Assembly (NCBI GenBank): GCA_021298435.1
Contig: JAJTFJ010000018.1
Coordinates: forward strand, 1 to 35,906
DNA: 35,906 nucleotides
Direction of reading: 5' to 3'
Origin: Ilumatobacteraceae bacterium
GTDB taxonomy: Bacteria > Actinomycetota > Acidimicrobiia > Acidimicrobiales > Ilumatobacteraceae
A program made the position numbers and the translations under genes. Under the pieces are notes generated by a model. The model saw only the letters and a list, made by a program, of their open reading frames with translations. It did not search any database and was not told where the DNA came from. Below, one piece after another: positions 1 to 8,234 of this stretch (positions within the stretch are counted from its first letter, which is position 1; every line of letters begins with the position of its first letter).

Positions 1-548
1 ATATTGCAGAGCTTGAGATCATTGCGACGGGTGAGATTGCGGGTTACGACACACGCATCCTGACACTGTCGGCGTTGAAGGGTTTCTTCTCTGCTCGTCA
101 CGCAGATGCAGTCACGTATGTGAATGCTCCTCAGATTGCAGAGGGTCAGAAGGTCGCTGTCAAAGAAACCAATGTTTCTGCAGCCTCAGCAAATAGCGAT
201 TACGTGAACCTGATTACGTTGCGTGCAGGCTCACACAGCATCGCGGCAACACTTGTGGGTCCTCGTCGTCAGCCGCACATCGTCATGGTGGATGATCACC
301 TCACTGACGTACCACCATCGGATCACATGCTGGTCGTTCGTAACGATGACCGCCCAGGTGTGATTGGTCTTGTCGGAACTCTGCTGGGTGCGCACAACGT
401 GAACATCGCCGACATGGATGTGGGACGTGCCATCAAGCCGGGCACAGCATTGATGGTGATTGCCACTACTGCTGAAGTCACCGAGACGGTGTTGGCTGAG
501 TTGCGTGCTCAGCCAGGCATCATCGAAGTGTCAAAACTGCGCGGGTAA
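1..548 (+). CDS. serA: D-3-phosphoglycerate dehydrogenase, C-terminal part (5' end outside window)
   Basis: This is the 3' end of serA, the NAD-dependent enzyme that oxidises 3-phosphoglycerate in the first step of serine synthesis in the cytoplasm. The open frame runs from base 3 without a start, so the gene begins upstream of the window. About 181 residues are visible. The first part (IAELEIIATGEIAGYDTR and onward) resembles the allosteric substrate-binding domain inserted in the long actinobacterial type of SerA. The last 75 or so residues form an ACT domain beginning near HMLVVRNDDRPGVIG, the usual serine-sensing module at the C-terminus. The NAD-binding and catalytic domains are not in view. 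The stop is TAA at 546-548, 8 bp from the stop of a convergent gene. I am confident of the identity; the catalytic half cannot be assessed. Confidence 0.93.
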   Translation, partial: IAELEIIATGEIAGYDTRILTLSALKGFFSARHADAVTYVNAPQIAEGQKVAVKETNVSAASANSDYVNLITLRAGSHSIAATLVGPRRQPHIVMVDDHLTDVPPSDHMLVVRNDDRPGVIGLVGTLLGAHNVNIADMDVGRAIKPGTALMVIATTAEVTETVLAELRAQPGIIEVSKLRG

Positions 549-556
549 TACCGCGA

Positions 557-1669
557 TCAGCGAACGACAAGTTTGACGGTGCGAGACGTCTTCTTGCCTG
601 ATTTTGTTGTGACGGTTACCTTCACAGAACAAGTTCCACGCTTTAGGTTTTTCACTGAAGTGCCCTTCACTTGACAGAACTTTCGCGAGGAGGACGCAAC
701 GGTCAGTGAAGTTTTTGAGCCTTTTGGCGCAGGCAGCTTGCTAAGGCTCAAAAGTGTCTTTGAACTTGTGGTGGCCTTCGCCTTGATCACTTTCGTGTAT
801 CTCGGTGTTGCTGGTGTTGGTGAGACAATCTGCGAGTTCTGATTACTGGTTGGGTTGTTGACTGTGGGGGAGTTGCTGTTGCCACCGCCACTTGAAGGAT
901 TGTTTGAACCCCCCGAGGATGGGGAACCAGAACCCCCCGAGGAAGGGGAACCAGAACCCCCCGAGGAAGGGGAACCAGGTGAGCTTGGTGCTCGCGGTGT
1001 GGCTGGAGCCAGTCGGGCGACTGCTACAAAAGTGGGGATGACTGGTGAACTTGGTTCAGAAATCGATGAAGTCTTTCCTGCGGCATTAGTTGCTGAGACT
1101 GTTACGGAGTAACTGCTTGTTTTATCGTCAGTAGTAAGTGAAATGTTTCGAGCAGTAGTAACAGAGGGGCTCCCAACCATCTCTGCCCCTTTCATCAACT
1201 GCACTTGGTATTTGGTGATGAGGGATCCACCATCAGAAGAGGGCTCGCTCCATGTGGCTTTCAATTCTTGATCTGCAGTGACGGTGAGATCTGGCTGTGG
1301 AGGGGCACTGGGGGAGGCGGCCTGCGGAACTACTGCGGACGCAGCGCCTGGAGAACTCCATGAAGATGCATCGCCTGCTTCAACTTTCAAGATGTAGGGA
1401 ATGTCATATTCAAGACCGTTGAAGGTGAATGATCGACTGTTGTCTGTGAGGATTTTTGAAGTCTTTACAGCTACAAGACCAATGAATGCTTTTGCTCGGT
1501 ACCGAGTTGCCCCTGCAACGGCGCTCCAACTTACTGTCGCTGTCGCTGTACCATCTGGTGAATTGGCCTTCACATTTGTGGGGCTACTGGGCGCCGCATG
1601 AACATTTTGTGATGTGGCTGCCAGTGGTAGAACAAGAATGCAAATAACAAGAAGTAATTTTTTGTTCAT
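557..1669 (-). CDS. Secreted fibronectin type III domain protein with Ser/Gly/Pro linker
   Basis: A 370-residue exported protein of unknown role, probably at the cell surface. Residues 1-25 form a classical signal peptide (MNKKLLLVICILVLPLAATS then an Ala-containing cleavage region). Two fibronectin III-like domains follow, roughly at residues 27-115 and 118-212, with typical W and Y positions (TVSWSAVAGATRYRA; KATWSEPSSDGG). Residues about 225-280 are low-complexity Ser/Gly/Pro/Asn built on an 8-residue unit. The last 60 residues are Lys/Ser/Thr-rich with a Cys pair (KFCQVKGTSV and RGTCSVKVTV), a pattern seen in actinobacterial surface proteins. No LPXTG motif or C-terminal membrane anchor is visible. 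The start codon lies 15 bp after the stop of the large secreted protein upstream, so the two are likely co-transcribed. Domain calls are by eye; no specific function is claimed. Confidence 0.8.
   Translation of the reverse strand: MNKKLLLVICILVLPLAATSQNVHAAPSSPTNVKANSPDGTATATVSWSAVAGATRYRAKAFIGLVAVKTSKILTDNSRSFTFNGLEYDIPYILKVEAGDASSWSSPGAASAVVPQAASPSAPPQPDLTVTADQELKATWSEPSSDGGSLITKYQVQLMKGAEMVGSPSVTTARNISLTTDDKTSSYSVTVSATNAAGKTSSISEPSSPVIPTFVAVARLAPATPRAPSSPGSPSSGGSGSPSSGGSGSPSSGGSNNPSSGGGNSNSPTVNNPTSNQNSQIVSPTPATPRYTKVIKAKATTSSKTLLSLSKLPAPKGSKTSLTVASSSRKFCQVKGTSVKNLKRGTCSVKVTVTTKSGKKTSRTVKLVVR
906..977. repeat. 24-bp tandem repeat, three near-identical copies, in the linker of the FN3 protein
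   Basis: Three consecutive 24-bp units (906-929, 930-953, 954-977) differ at one base only. They encode, on the minus strand, an 8-residue Ser/Gly/Pro unit in the linker. A partial degenerate copy continues on the side nearer base 880. A period of 24 keeps the frame, so copy number could vary without breaking the gene. Confidence 0.9.
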
Positions 1670-1683
1670 GAAGTTACCAATTT

Positions 1684-4600
1684 TTATGATGCCGTTAATG
1701 CAAGATTTGTAATGCCGGTACGAATTGCGGCATCTGGCAACGGAGAGGTTTGAGTAATCGCTGTTCCGTCTTTCTTGAATACTTGGAGAAAGTAGTCAGT
1801 TGAGGGGAGTAGGCCCCGAAGTTCAAACTCATTGTTGGCATTCGCACATGAAGTGGCAGACGCATCAGTTCGTTGAGATGAGTTCGTTGCTGAATGAAGC
1901 CAAGCGGCAACGCAAAGTCCTGCATCTAAAGTTCCTGAAATTGCAGCTCCGTCTTTCAAACGAATTGCCAAACCAGAAACTCCACTCGAGGTAACTTCAA
2001 TGACAGACGCCTCATCCGAGGTGTTTGCATGAGTCGGCCCTTGCTGTAATTCCTTGTACCAGCCCGGAGCCAGTGTGGGTTTTTGCGTCCACCATGAGAT
2101 TCTGTATGAGTCTCCAGCAGTCAATCCGCGGATTGCAAAAGTACCGTTCGAACTAGAACAGCCAGACGAAATCCATTGCATCGTGTCTGACTTTTGGGCA
2201 GAGAAGCACACATTTGATTCCGGCCGTGATGCACCACTTGTTACTGTTCCCCTGATTGATGGGGCATTGGCTACAGCGATGTCCCCCAAGTTGATATCAG
2301 ATGTGGCGGCCGTAGCAGTGATTCCATCAGGTCCGCTCTGAAGAGTGGAATTTGAAGTCACGAAACCCGGTCGATAATCTCCGGCGCTAAAATCCACGCG
2401 GAATCGATACGAAGCAGTGGGGTCAAGGCCACGAAGGGTGAACTCACCGTTTGAGTTAGTACAAGAAGAGCCGCTCCACATTCCCCATGGACCGCCGTCG
2501 TCTTTAAGGGCTTGCACACAAGCTCCCCAGACGCCTTTTGAACTACTGATCAGTTTGCCAGTTGCTTTCGTTCCAGTCAGTAAGGAAATGTTCCCCAATG
2601 CGACGCTGGATGAACCAAGTGTGACACTTGAAGCTTGTGTTCGGTCGGTCGTGGTCGTTGTATTGGAACGGAACCAACCACTTTGGTAACTACCCGATGA
2701 AGTATTGACTTGGAATGTGTAATCGCCCTCGGCAAGTCCACGCAAAGTTATCTTTCCGTCCGTTCCACTACAAGATGAGGTTCCCCATTCGCCCCAGCCG
2801 TTAGTTCCGGTGTTCTTGAGAGCCGAGACACAAACGCCTGCAACGGGTGTTGTGCCGTCAACTGCAACGGCAGTGAATGTTGGCCCCTGAAGAATGGTCT
2901 GAATAGCAGCGGTTGTTGTTGTCTCGTTAGAGACAACAACCAGCGTAGAGTCGTCCATTCTTCTTGTGGGAGAGCCGTCTTCCTGGTACCAACCAGGTGA
3001 AAAATCTGTTCCTGATGGGGGATCAAACCTGAGTTGGTATGAGCCTTCTTCTAGTCCAGTGATTAGGTATGTACCTGCAGAATTTGTGCAAGAAGAGCCA
3101 GACCAGACTCCCCACGGCACCGTGTCACTTATCTTGAATGCGCTGACGCAGACACCAGTGATCGGATTGGGGCCGACGTTGTCAACAATCTTCCCGGTAA
3201 TTATCTTTCCTGAGGAGAGGCTGACATCTAAACCGCCAACATCGGAAGAAGTGATTGATGTAATCGTTGCCGCTGTTACATCGGTACTTCCGAGAAAGGT
3301 TGAGCGTAAGTTGCTTTCTGGGGTTGAACCGAATCGAAACTTGTAGGAGCCTTCGCGAAGGCCCTTGATCTCCCAAGCACCAGGTGCCATAAAGCAAGAG
3401 GTGTTAACAGTTGTTCCCCACGACATGTTTGTGTCCGCCACCAGATAGGCCGTGACACAAACATTTGCCTCTTGTGCTGAATCGGTGGTGATGACTCCGC
3501 TGGCTTTGTAGCCACGCGGAAATTGAATGTTTTTCCCTGTTGCACCTGAATCGCTCGATGTGATGGTGAATCGAGTAGCGGTATCTCGTGTTCCACCAAG
3601 CCATTGGCTTCCATAGTCTCGGTGTGTCGCCATAATGGCGTATTCACCGATCTCGAGTCCCCGGATGGCAAAGTTTCCACTGTCATTGGACCGTGCGCTT
3701 CCTAGTGATCCATAAGGCCCATAATCTGGGTGGATAGTGAACGCACTGACAGTGACGCCCGCTAATGGTGCGCCGTCTGCATCTGTCACTCTTCCAGAGA
3801 TGGACTTTCCTTCATCCAAGGTTGGACTAATCGTGGTAGTAGGAGAACCGGAACTCAATGTGATCGCTTGAGCTGCTGAATATCCAGCAAGAGGGCTGAC
3901 GTTGTTGTACCACTCAGATTTATATGGCGCCCCGGACTGGTTGATGAACTGCACCTTGTAGGAGCCAAAGGCGACGCTGACCGTGTATTGACCGTTCTCG
4001 TCTGTACAAACGTACCCAACTTGGGACGAGTACATGTCAATCGATGATCCACCACTTGTGTATGCAGTGGCGCAAACTTCTCCAAAACCGACAGGGCCAT
4101 TTGGTCCTGAAATGGTCCCAGATATCTCGCCCATGGTAGGAAGTCGAAAATTCATATCTGAAACATCGCCTGTTCCAAAATTGAATTTACAATCTGCACC
4201 ACATGCAGATACCTCCGCTGCTGGGATGAGACTGTAAGAGGCTCCGGCTTTCTTGACAAAAAATCTGGGGGCTCCCGAAGTTCCTGCGGGCACCATGACT
4301 TGGATATACACATCGGAGAGAGCTTCATCAACGCCAGCTATTTCCCATGATCCGTTAGCGGCAGTTCGTGATGCGTAACCATCGGGATCACTGAAATAAC
4401 TCAGTGTTGAACGGGTAACGAAGATATTGGAAGGTGGAACTATTGACCCGGAAGCTGTTCGAAGAGTTCCTGTCAGTTGCAAACTTGTGCCAGACGTTGA
4501 CAAGTTGATACTTGTCGCCCCCGATGGCTGAAAATTGATGCATGTTGCACCGGTCGTAGATGGAGCTTGTTGGAATCCATCTGTAGTTCCACCAATTTGG

Positions 4601-4950
4601 GTTGAGTTGTACCAACGAAACTTTGCACTACGAGGGGCAGTTGTTAACGGTTTGAACATGACCTTGTAGTCATACGTAGTATCCAGTGACATTGAGTACT
4701 GCCCATTTGCGCCGACCGGTGTAACGATGTTGGGGATCGAAGGAGGTGTTCCTCCAACACAGTTTGCTGCTTTGTTGTACGGGATGAAAACCACTTGAAC
4801 TGTGCCGGCAGGAACTGGCGTATTGTTCGCGGTGATGGTCCCACTGATTGTGGCGATAGCTGCCGAAGCTGAAGTCGTGAATGGAACTGTCACCAAAACA
4901 GATCCAAGTAATACCAACACTGCTGCTCGAGCACGCGATGAGACGCTCAT
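1684..4950 (-). CDS. Large secreted repeat protein (carboxypeptidase-regulatory / Cna-B-like beta-sandwich units)
   Basis: A 1088-residue exported protein. I chose the ATG at 4950 because it is preceded by GGGGGA and begins a good signal peptide (MSVSSRARAAVLVLLGSVLV..., cleavage near ASA-A around residue 31); the frame stays open for 42 more codons upstream, but those lack export features. The mature protein is about ten units of roughly 100 residues. Each has the look of a carboxypeptidase regulatory-like or Cna-B fold: an opening I-x-G-x-(V/I), then G-x-(C/V)-V-x-A, then an L-R-G-L-x-x-G-x-Y-x-x-(R/Q)-F hairpin, and often PGWY. Seven of the last eight units carry a matched Cys pair (for example GVCVSAF ... 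GSSCTNS). No catalytic site, LPXTG motif or membrane anchor is visible at the C-terminus, which ends in LALTAS. A structural or adhesive role is inference. Confidence 0.8.
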   Translation of the reverse strand: MSVSSRARAAVLVLLGSVLVTVPFTTSASAAIATISGTITANNTPVPAGTVQVVFIPYNKAANCVGGTPPSIPNIVTPVGANGQYSMSLDTTYDYKVMFKPLTTAPRSAKFRWYNSTQIGGTTDGFQQAPSTTGATCINFQPSGATSINLSTSGTSLQLTGTLRTASGSIVPPSNIFVTRSTLSYFSDPDGYASRTAANGSWEIAGVDEALSDVYIQVMVPAGTSGAPRFFVKKAGASYSLIPAAEVSACGADCKFNFGTGDVSDMNFRLPTMGEISGTISGPNGPVGFGEVCATAYTSGGSSIDMYSSQVGYVCTDENGQYTVSVAFGSYKVQFINQSGAPYKSEWYNNVSPLAGYSAAQAITLSSGSPTTTISPTLDEGKSISGRVTDADGAPLAGVTVSAFTIHPDYGPYGSLGSARSNDSGNFAIRGLEIGEYAIMATHRDYGSQWLGGTRDTATRFTITSSDSGATGKNIQFPRGYKASGVITTDSAQEANVCVTAYLVADTNMSWGTTVNTSCFMAPGAWEIKGLREGSYKFRFGSTPESNLRSTFLGSTDVTAATITSITSSDVGGLDVSLSSGKIITGKIVDNVGPNPITGVCVSAFKISDTVPWGVWSGSSCTNSAGTYLITGLEEGSYQLRFDPPSGTDFSPGWYQEDGSPTRRMDDSTLVVVSNETTTTAAIQTILQGPTFTAVAVDGTTPVAGVCVSALKNTGTNGWGEWGTSSCSGTDGKITLRGLAEGDYTFQVNTSSGSYQSGWFRSNTTTTTDRTQASSVTLGSSSVALGNISLLTGTKATGKLISSSKGVWGACVQALKDDGGPWGMWSGSSCTNSNGEFTLRGLDPTASYRFRVDFSAGDYRPGFVTSNSTLQSGPDGITATAATSDINLGDIAVANAPSIRGTVTSGASRPESNVCFSAQKSDTMQWISSGCSSSNGTFAIRGLTAGDSYRISWWTQKPTLAPGWYKELQQGPTHANTSDEASVIEVTSSGVSGLAIRLKDGAAISGTLDAGLCVAAWLHSATNSSQRTDASATSCANANNEFELRGLLPSTDYFLQVFKKDGTAITQTSPLPDAAIRTGITNLALTAS

Positions 4951-5006
4951 GATTTCCCCCAAATAGACGCAACGAAACGTCTTGCTATAGGCACAATATA
5001 GGGGTG

Positions 5007-5297
5007 ATGGATTGCGTGAATAGATGGTCAAAGAAGGTTCTGATACGAAGTGTTGTAGTGGTAGCAGTATCTCCACTTATCTCAATGGGTTGCGGAGGAA
5101 AACCGACCCCAACACAGACTTCTTATTTTCCGCAGGAGCCCATTACCGTCCCGATTGAAGGGCGGGGAGTGACCTGTCGTGCTTTTCCTAATAAGGGGAA
5201 TACGCAGATGCCATACCGAAGCACATATTTTGAAGTCTTTAGCGATGGTAGTGAGATAGTACAAACGGAAGTGGACACTGCAACACCTTGCCCATAA
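5007..5297 (+). CDS. Small putative lipoprotein, function unknown
   Basis: A 96-residue protein divergent from the large secreted protein. The N-terminus has basic residues (NRWSKK), then a hydrophobic stretch (VLIRSVVVVAVSPLIS), then MGCGGKPTPT, which resembles a lipoprotein processing site with the modified Cys near residue 29. The match to the lipobox is imperfect because Met sits at -2. The remaining 65 residues contain two further cysteines and no domain I recognise. A GTG at 5004 is an alternative start, one codon earlier. There is no convincing Shine-Dalgarno; an AT-rich stretch (ACAATATA) ends close to the start, so leaderless expression is possible. The gene ends 12 bp before the stop of pyrF on the other strand. 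Coding status is likely but not certain. Confidence 0.5.
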   Translation: MDCVNRWSKKVLIRSVVVVAVSPLISMGCGGKPTPTQTSYFPQEPITVPIEGRGVTCRAFPNKGNTQMPYRSTYFEVFSDGSEIVQTEVDTATPCP

Positions 5298-5309
5298 ACG
5301 TTTGCGTAG

Positions 5310-6119
5310 TTAGCGGTACAGGTTGAGTGTGTCGCGGGTCTTGCGAGCAACAGCAGCTGCTGCCGTCATTGGGTCGCTTGCATCTGCATACAGAATTGCT
5401 CGTGACGAGTTCACGATGAGGCCCGTGCGCTGAGAGTTCGCACCATTTTTCACAACCGCTTCGGGGTCGCCGCCTTGTGCTCCCACGCCGGGCACCAGCA
5501 ATGGCATGTCGCCCACGATGGCGCGCACTTCAGCAAGTTCTTCGGGATATGTGGCGCCGACAACAAGTGACACGTCACCATGTTTCGACCACTCATTAGC
5601 GGCACGTCGCGCTACGTGCTTGTACAGCGGTTCATCGCCAATCAGTTGTGATTGAAACTCTCCACTGCCGGCATTCGATGTGCGGCAGAGAACAATCGCT
5701 GCGCCGTTCTTGTGCACGAGGTACGGCTCGATGGTGTCGCCACCCATGTACGGGTTCACGGTGACTGCATGTGCGCCATAGCGATCAAATGCTTCTTGCG
5801 CGTACATCTTGGCGGTGTCACCAATGTCGCCGCGCTTTGCATCAAGGATGATGGGAATGGTGGGGTAGTTCGCACGGATGTGTGCGCAAATGTTTTCCAA
5901 CTGCTTCTCTGCGCCGATTGCTGCGAAGTACGCAATCTGTGGTTTGAACGCGCATGCAAACTCGGCAGTCGCATCGACAATGTCAATGCAGAAATACTCC
6001 ACACCGTCTTTGTCGGGGGAGTAGTGGCTGGTGAGGCGCGAGACATCGGGGTCAAGACCAACGCACAGCAATGAATTAGACTCAGTCCACCTCTTGCTCA
6101 GCAGTTCAGAAAACTTCAC
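5310..6119 (-). CDS. pyrF: Orotidine 5'-phosphate decarboxylase
   Basis: Catalyses decarboxylation of OMP to UMP, the last step of de novo pyrimidine synthesis. The 269-residue length and motifs fit the type 2 family found in Actinobacteria. The catalytic signature LDAKRGDIGDTAKMYA is intact at about residues 96-111, and the phosphate-binding end is represented by VPGVGAQGGDPEAV and the later GLIVNSSRAILYA. I chose the GTG at 6119 (VKFSELLSKRW) because it lies 2 nt after the ferredoxin stop and fits the family N-terminus; the frame stays open upstream, but that stretch overlaps the ferredoxin gene. Translation is probably coupled to the ferredoxin gene. Confidence 0.93.
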   Translation of the reverse strand: MKFSELLSKRWTESNSLLCVGLDPDVSRLTSHYSPDKDGVEYFCIDIVDATAEFACAFKPQIAYFAAIGAEKQLENICAHIRANYPTIPIILDAKRGDIGDTAKMYAQEAFDRYGAHAVTVNPYMGGDTIEPYLVHKNGAAIVLCRTSNAGSGEFQSQLIGDEPLYKHVARRAANEWSKHGDVSLVVGATYPEELAEVRAIVGDMPLLVPGVGAQGGDPEAVVKNGANSQRTGLIVNSSRAILYADASDPMTAAAAVARKTRDTLNLYR

Positions 6120-6121
6120 CG

Positions 6122-6313
6122 TCAGTCTTCGATGGTGATGGCAGCAGTAGGACACATGTCGGCAGCTTGGCGAGCCAAGTCTGCGTTTGCACCTTCAGGT
6201 GATTCCTGCAGGATGTAGAGGTACCCGTCGGCGCGTACTTCAAATACTTCTGGCGCAATCTGTGTGCATGCACCAGTCGATGCGCAGATGTCAAAGTCAA
6301 CAACAATCTTCAT
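6122..6313 (-). CDS. Small single-cluster ferredoxin, probably [3Fe-4S]
   Basis: A 63-residue electron carrier. The motif DICASTGACTQIAPEVF near the N-terminus and MCPTAAI near the C-terminus give three cysteines (C10, C16 and one in CPTAA) spaced C-x5-C...C-P. This is the pattern of the single-cluster ferredoxins that often serve cytochromes P450 and other oxygenases. The position where a fourth ligand would sit is occupied by other residues, which argues for a 3Fe-4S cluster. A strong AGGAGG lies 6 nt before the ATG. It sits between leuA (69-bp gap) and pyrF (2-nt gap). No redox partner is visible nearby, so its client is unknown. Coupling to pyrimidine synthesis is not implied by sequence. 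Confidence 0.88.
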   Translation of the reverse strand: MKIVVDFDICASTGACTQIAPEVFEVRADGYLYILQESPEGANADLARQAADMCPTAAITIED

Positions 6314-6382
6314 GGGAACCTCCTGTGTCGGCCTGTCCCCAAACTACTCCACACGCCCAAGATGGGCTCGGACGATGTGTCC

Positions 6383-8071
6383 TTATGCGGTGGTGTGGCG
6401 CTCATATGCAGCAAGTACAGCGCGGAATGATGCCGAGATGATGTTCGGGTCAGTACCCACGCCCCACAGCACATTGCCGTCGCCATCAGTTGTCTCTACG
6501 TAAGCCACAGCAGTTGCTTCCGAGCCTTGACCCATTGCATGTTCGGCATAGTCCACTACGTCAAGGGTGGTCTTCAGACCGTCTTGGACTGCATGAACAA
6601 ACGCATCAATGGGTCCGTTGCCAGTGCCGGTCACAGTGTGGTGTTCACCGCGAACAATCAACTGCGCTGTAATGGAAGTAGTGCCCGATGCCGAATCACT
6701 CTTGAGTTCATGACTCTGCAAGTGAACACTCGGCTCGTTGGGTAAGTACTGCGAAGAGAAGGTGTCCCAAATGATGGTGGGGCTGACTTCAGTGCCGGTT
6801 CCTTCAGTGATGTTCTGAATCGTCTTTGAGAATTCAATTTGCAGACGACGCGGCAAGTCAAAGCCGTGCTCTTCTTTCATGATGTATGCCACGCCACCCT
6901 TGCCAGACTGGCTGTTCACACGGATCACTGCCTCATAGTTGCGGCCGACGTGCTTCGGATCAATCGGCAAATACGGAACACCCCACGTGGAGTAGTCCTT
7001 GCCCAATGCTTCAAAGCCCTTCTTGATGGCGTCTTGATGACTGCCCGAGAACGACGTGTACACAAGGTCGCCCACGTATGGATGGCGCTCGGGTACTGGC
7101 AAACGATTGCAGAACTCGGCAACACGGCGCAGCGAGTCAATGTCTGAAATGTCGAGTTCTGGGTCAACGCCATTCATGAACATGTTCATTGCAACGTTGA
7201 TGAGGTCGAGGTTGCCAGTGCGCTCGCCATTGCCAAACAATGTGCCTTCTACGCGATCAGCACCTGCCAGCAAACCAAACTCTGCAGCAGCTGTGCCGGT
7301 GCCACGGTCATTGTGTGGGTGCAATGAGATCACCACGGTTTCGCGTTGCTTGATGGTGCGAATGAACCACTCAATAACGTCGCCGTACACGTTTGGTGTG
7401 TAGCACTCCACTGTTGCAGGCAAGTTCAAGATCAGTGGCTTTGTTGATGATGGTTTGATGATGTCCATCACAGCTTCACAAATCTCAACTGCAAACTCTG
7501 GCTCGGTCAGCGTGAAGCTTTCGGGGGAGTACTCGTAGCGCAAGTTGGTGCCGGCGAGCATCGGCTCAAATTCAAGGCACAACTTTGCTGCATCGATTGC
7601 AATCTGCTTGATGCCGTCTTTGTCCAAACCAAAAACAACTTCGCGTTGCAGTGGGTTTGTGGAGTTATAGAAGTGAACGATGGCGTTCTTGGCGCCTTCC
7701 AAGCATTCATATGTGCGCTTAATGAGTTCAGGGCGACACTGCACCAACACTTGAATGGTCACGTCATCTGGAATGAGGTCTTCCTCGATGATCTGGCGTA
7801 CGAAATCAAAGTCCGGCTGGCTGGCCGATGGGAATCCCACTTCAATTTCTTTGAAGCCCATGTTGACAAGTGCCTTGAACATACGCATCTTGCGCTCGGG
7901 GTCCATGGGGTCGATGAGAGCTTGGTTGCCATCGCGCAGGTCAACACTGCACCACAACGGTGCCTTGGTGATCGTGTTGTTCGGCCATGTGCGGTCGGCG
8001 AGGACAAGGGGAATCCACGGCTGGTACTTCGAGAAGGCCATCTTCTTCGGGGTCACATTCTGTGGTGGCAT
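6383..8071 (-). CDS. leuA: 2-isopropylmalate synthase
   Basis: Condenses acetyl-CoA with 2-oxoisovalerate, the committed step of leucine synthesis. The predicted protein has 562 residues. The N-terminal TIM-barrel domain carries VDLRDGNQALIDPM with the metal-binding Asp, the metal-binding HPHNDRGTGT, and the conserved FGNGERTGNLDL. The C-terminal 130 residues match the regulatory domain that binds leucine (TGTGNGPIDAFVHA, then LLDVVDYAEHAM-like sequence). Length and motifs fit the long actinobacterial LeuA type. I chose the ATG at 8071 because AAGGAA lies about 8 nt upstream; an in-frame ATG at 8119 would overlap the leader region just after the attenuator and has no ribosome site. Expression is probably controlled by the leucine attenuator at 8122-8229. 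The ferredoxin and pyrF genes lie downstream on the same strand. Confidence 0.95.
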   Translation of the reverse strand: MPPQNVTPKKMAFSKYQPWIPLVLADRTWPNNTITKAPLWCSVDLRDGNQALIDPMDPERKMRMFKALVNMGFKEIEVGFPSASQPDFDFVRQIIEEDLIPDDVTIQVLVQCRPELIKRTYECLEGAKNAIVHFYNSTNPLQREVVFGLDKDGIKQIAIDAAKLCLEFEPMLAGTNLRYEYSPESFTLTEPEFAVEICEAVMDIIKPSSTKPLILNLPATVECYTPNVYGDVIEWFIRTIKQRETVVISLHPHNDRGTGTAAAEFGLLAGADRVEGTLFGNGERTGNLDLINVAMNMFMNGVDPELDISDIDSLRRVAEFCNRLPVPERHPYVGDLVYTSFSGSHQDAIKKGFEALGKDYSTWGVPYLPIDPKHVGRNYEAVIRVNSQSGKGGVAYIMKEEHGFDLPRRLQIEFSKTIQNITEGTGTEVSPTIIWDTFSSQYLPNEPSVHLQSHELKSDSASGTTSITAQLIVRGEHHTVTGTGNGPIDAFVHAVQDGLKTTLDVVDYAEHAMGQGSEATAVAYVETTDGDGNVLWGVGTDPNIISASFRAVLAAYERHTTA

Positions 8072-8121
8072 TTGGGGTTCCTTTGGTGGATTCGGGTGGG
8101 GGAAAAGCGTGTGGGGCAAAC

Positions 8122-8149
8122 AAAAAACCCCCTGCCTGGGCAGAGGGTT
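8122..8149 (-). terminator. Rho-independent terminator of the leuA attenuator
   Basis: Read on the minus strand, AACCCTCTGCC and GGCAGGGGGTT form a stem of about 10 bp with a tight loop, followed directly by six T residues (8127-8122). It lies between the leader peptide and leuA. The left arm contains CTGCC, which could instead pair with GGCAG just downstream of the leader stop, giving a plausible antiterminator. Confidence 0.88.
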
Positions 8150-8178
8150 TCGACAGCAACGATATTCGGCTGCTGCCG

Positions 8179-8214
8179 TTACATAAGGAGGAGGAGCGTC
8201 TTCAAGGTCTTCAC
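8179..8214 (-). CDS. leuL: leuA leader peptide MKTLKTLLLLM
   Basis: An 11-residue reading frame, GTG to TAA, with five leucines. Four are consecutive (CTC CTC CTC CTT) and directly precede Met and the stop. It sits 29 nt before a strong terminator hairpin and 107 nt before leuA. This is the textbook layout of amino-acid attenuation: when charged Leu-tRNA is scarce, ribosomes stall on the Leu run and the terminator fails to form. A TATAAC -10 box ends 9 nt before the GTG, so the transcript has almost no 5' leader and the peptide is probably translated from a near-leaderless message. The codon run, terminator and position are seen directly; the regulatory behaviour is inferred from the known mechanism. 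Confidence 0.87.
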   Translation of the reverse strand: MKTLKTLLLLM

Positions 8215-8223
8215 TGTTTTCAG

Positions 8224-8229
8224 GTTATA
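8224..8229 (-). promoter_or_regulatory. Probable -10 box (TATAAC) of the leuA leader transcript
   Basis: TATAAC on the minus strand ends 9 nt before the GTG of the leader peptide. No good -35 hexamer lies 16-18 bp upstream; that space is taken by the arm of an inverted repeat. Confidence 0.6.
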
Positions 8230-8234
8230 CGACA

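Noticed and set aside
855-1112. Pro/Glu-rich plus-strand frame over the 24-bp repeats
   Set aside because: It is the complementary reading of the Ser/Gly/Pro linker; the minus-strand frame has a signal peptide and FN3 domains.
4951-5076. 42-codon extension of the large secreted protein
   Set aside because: It would bury the signal peptide internally and overlap the divergent gene; ATG 4950 has a ribosome site.
6340-6356. GCCCA/TGGGC hairpin after leuA as a terminator
   Set aside because: Only five pairs, and no T tract on the minus strand.
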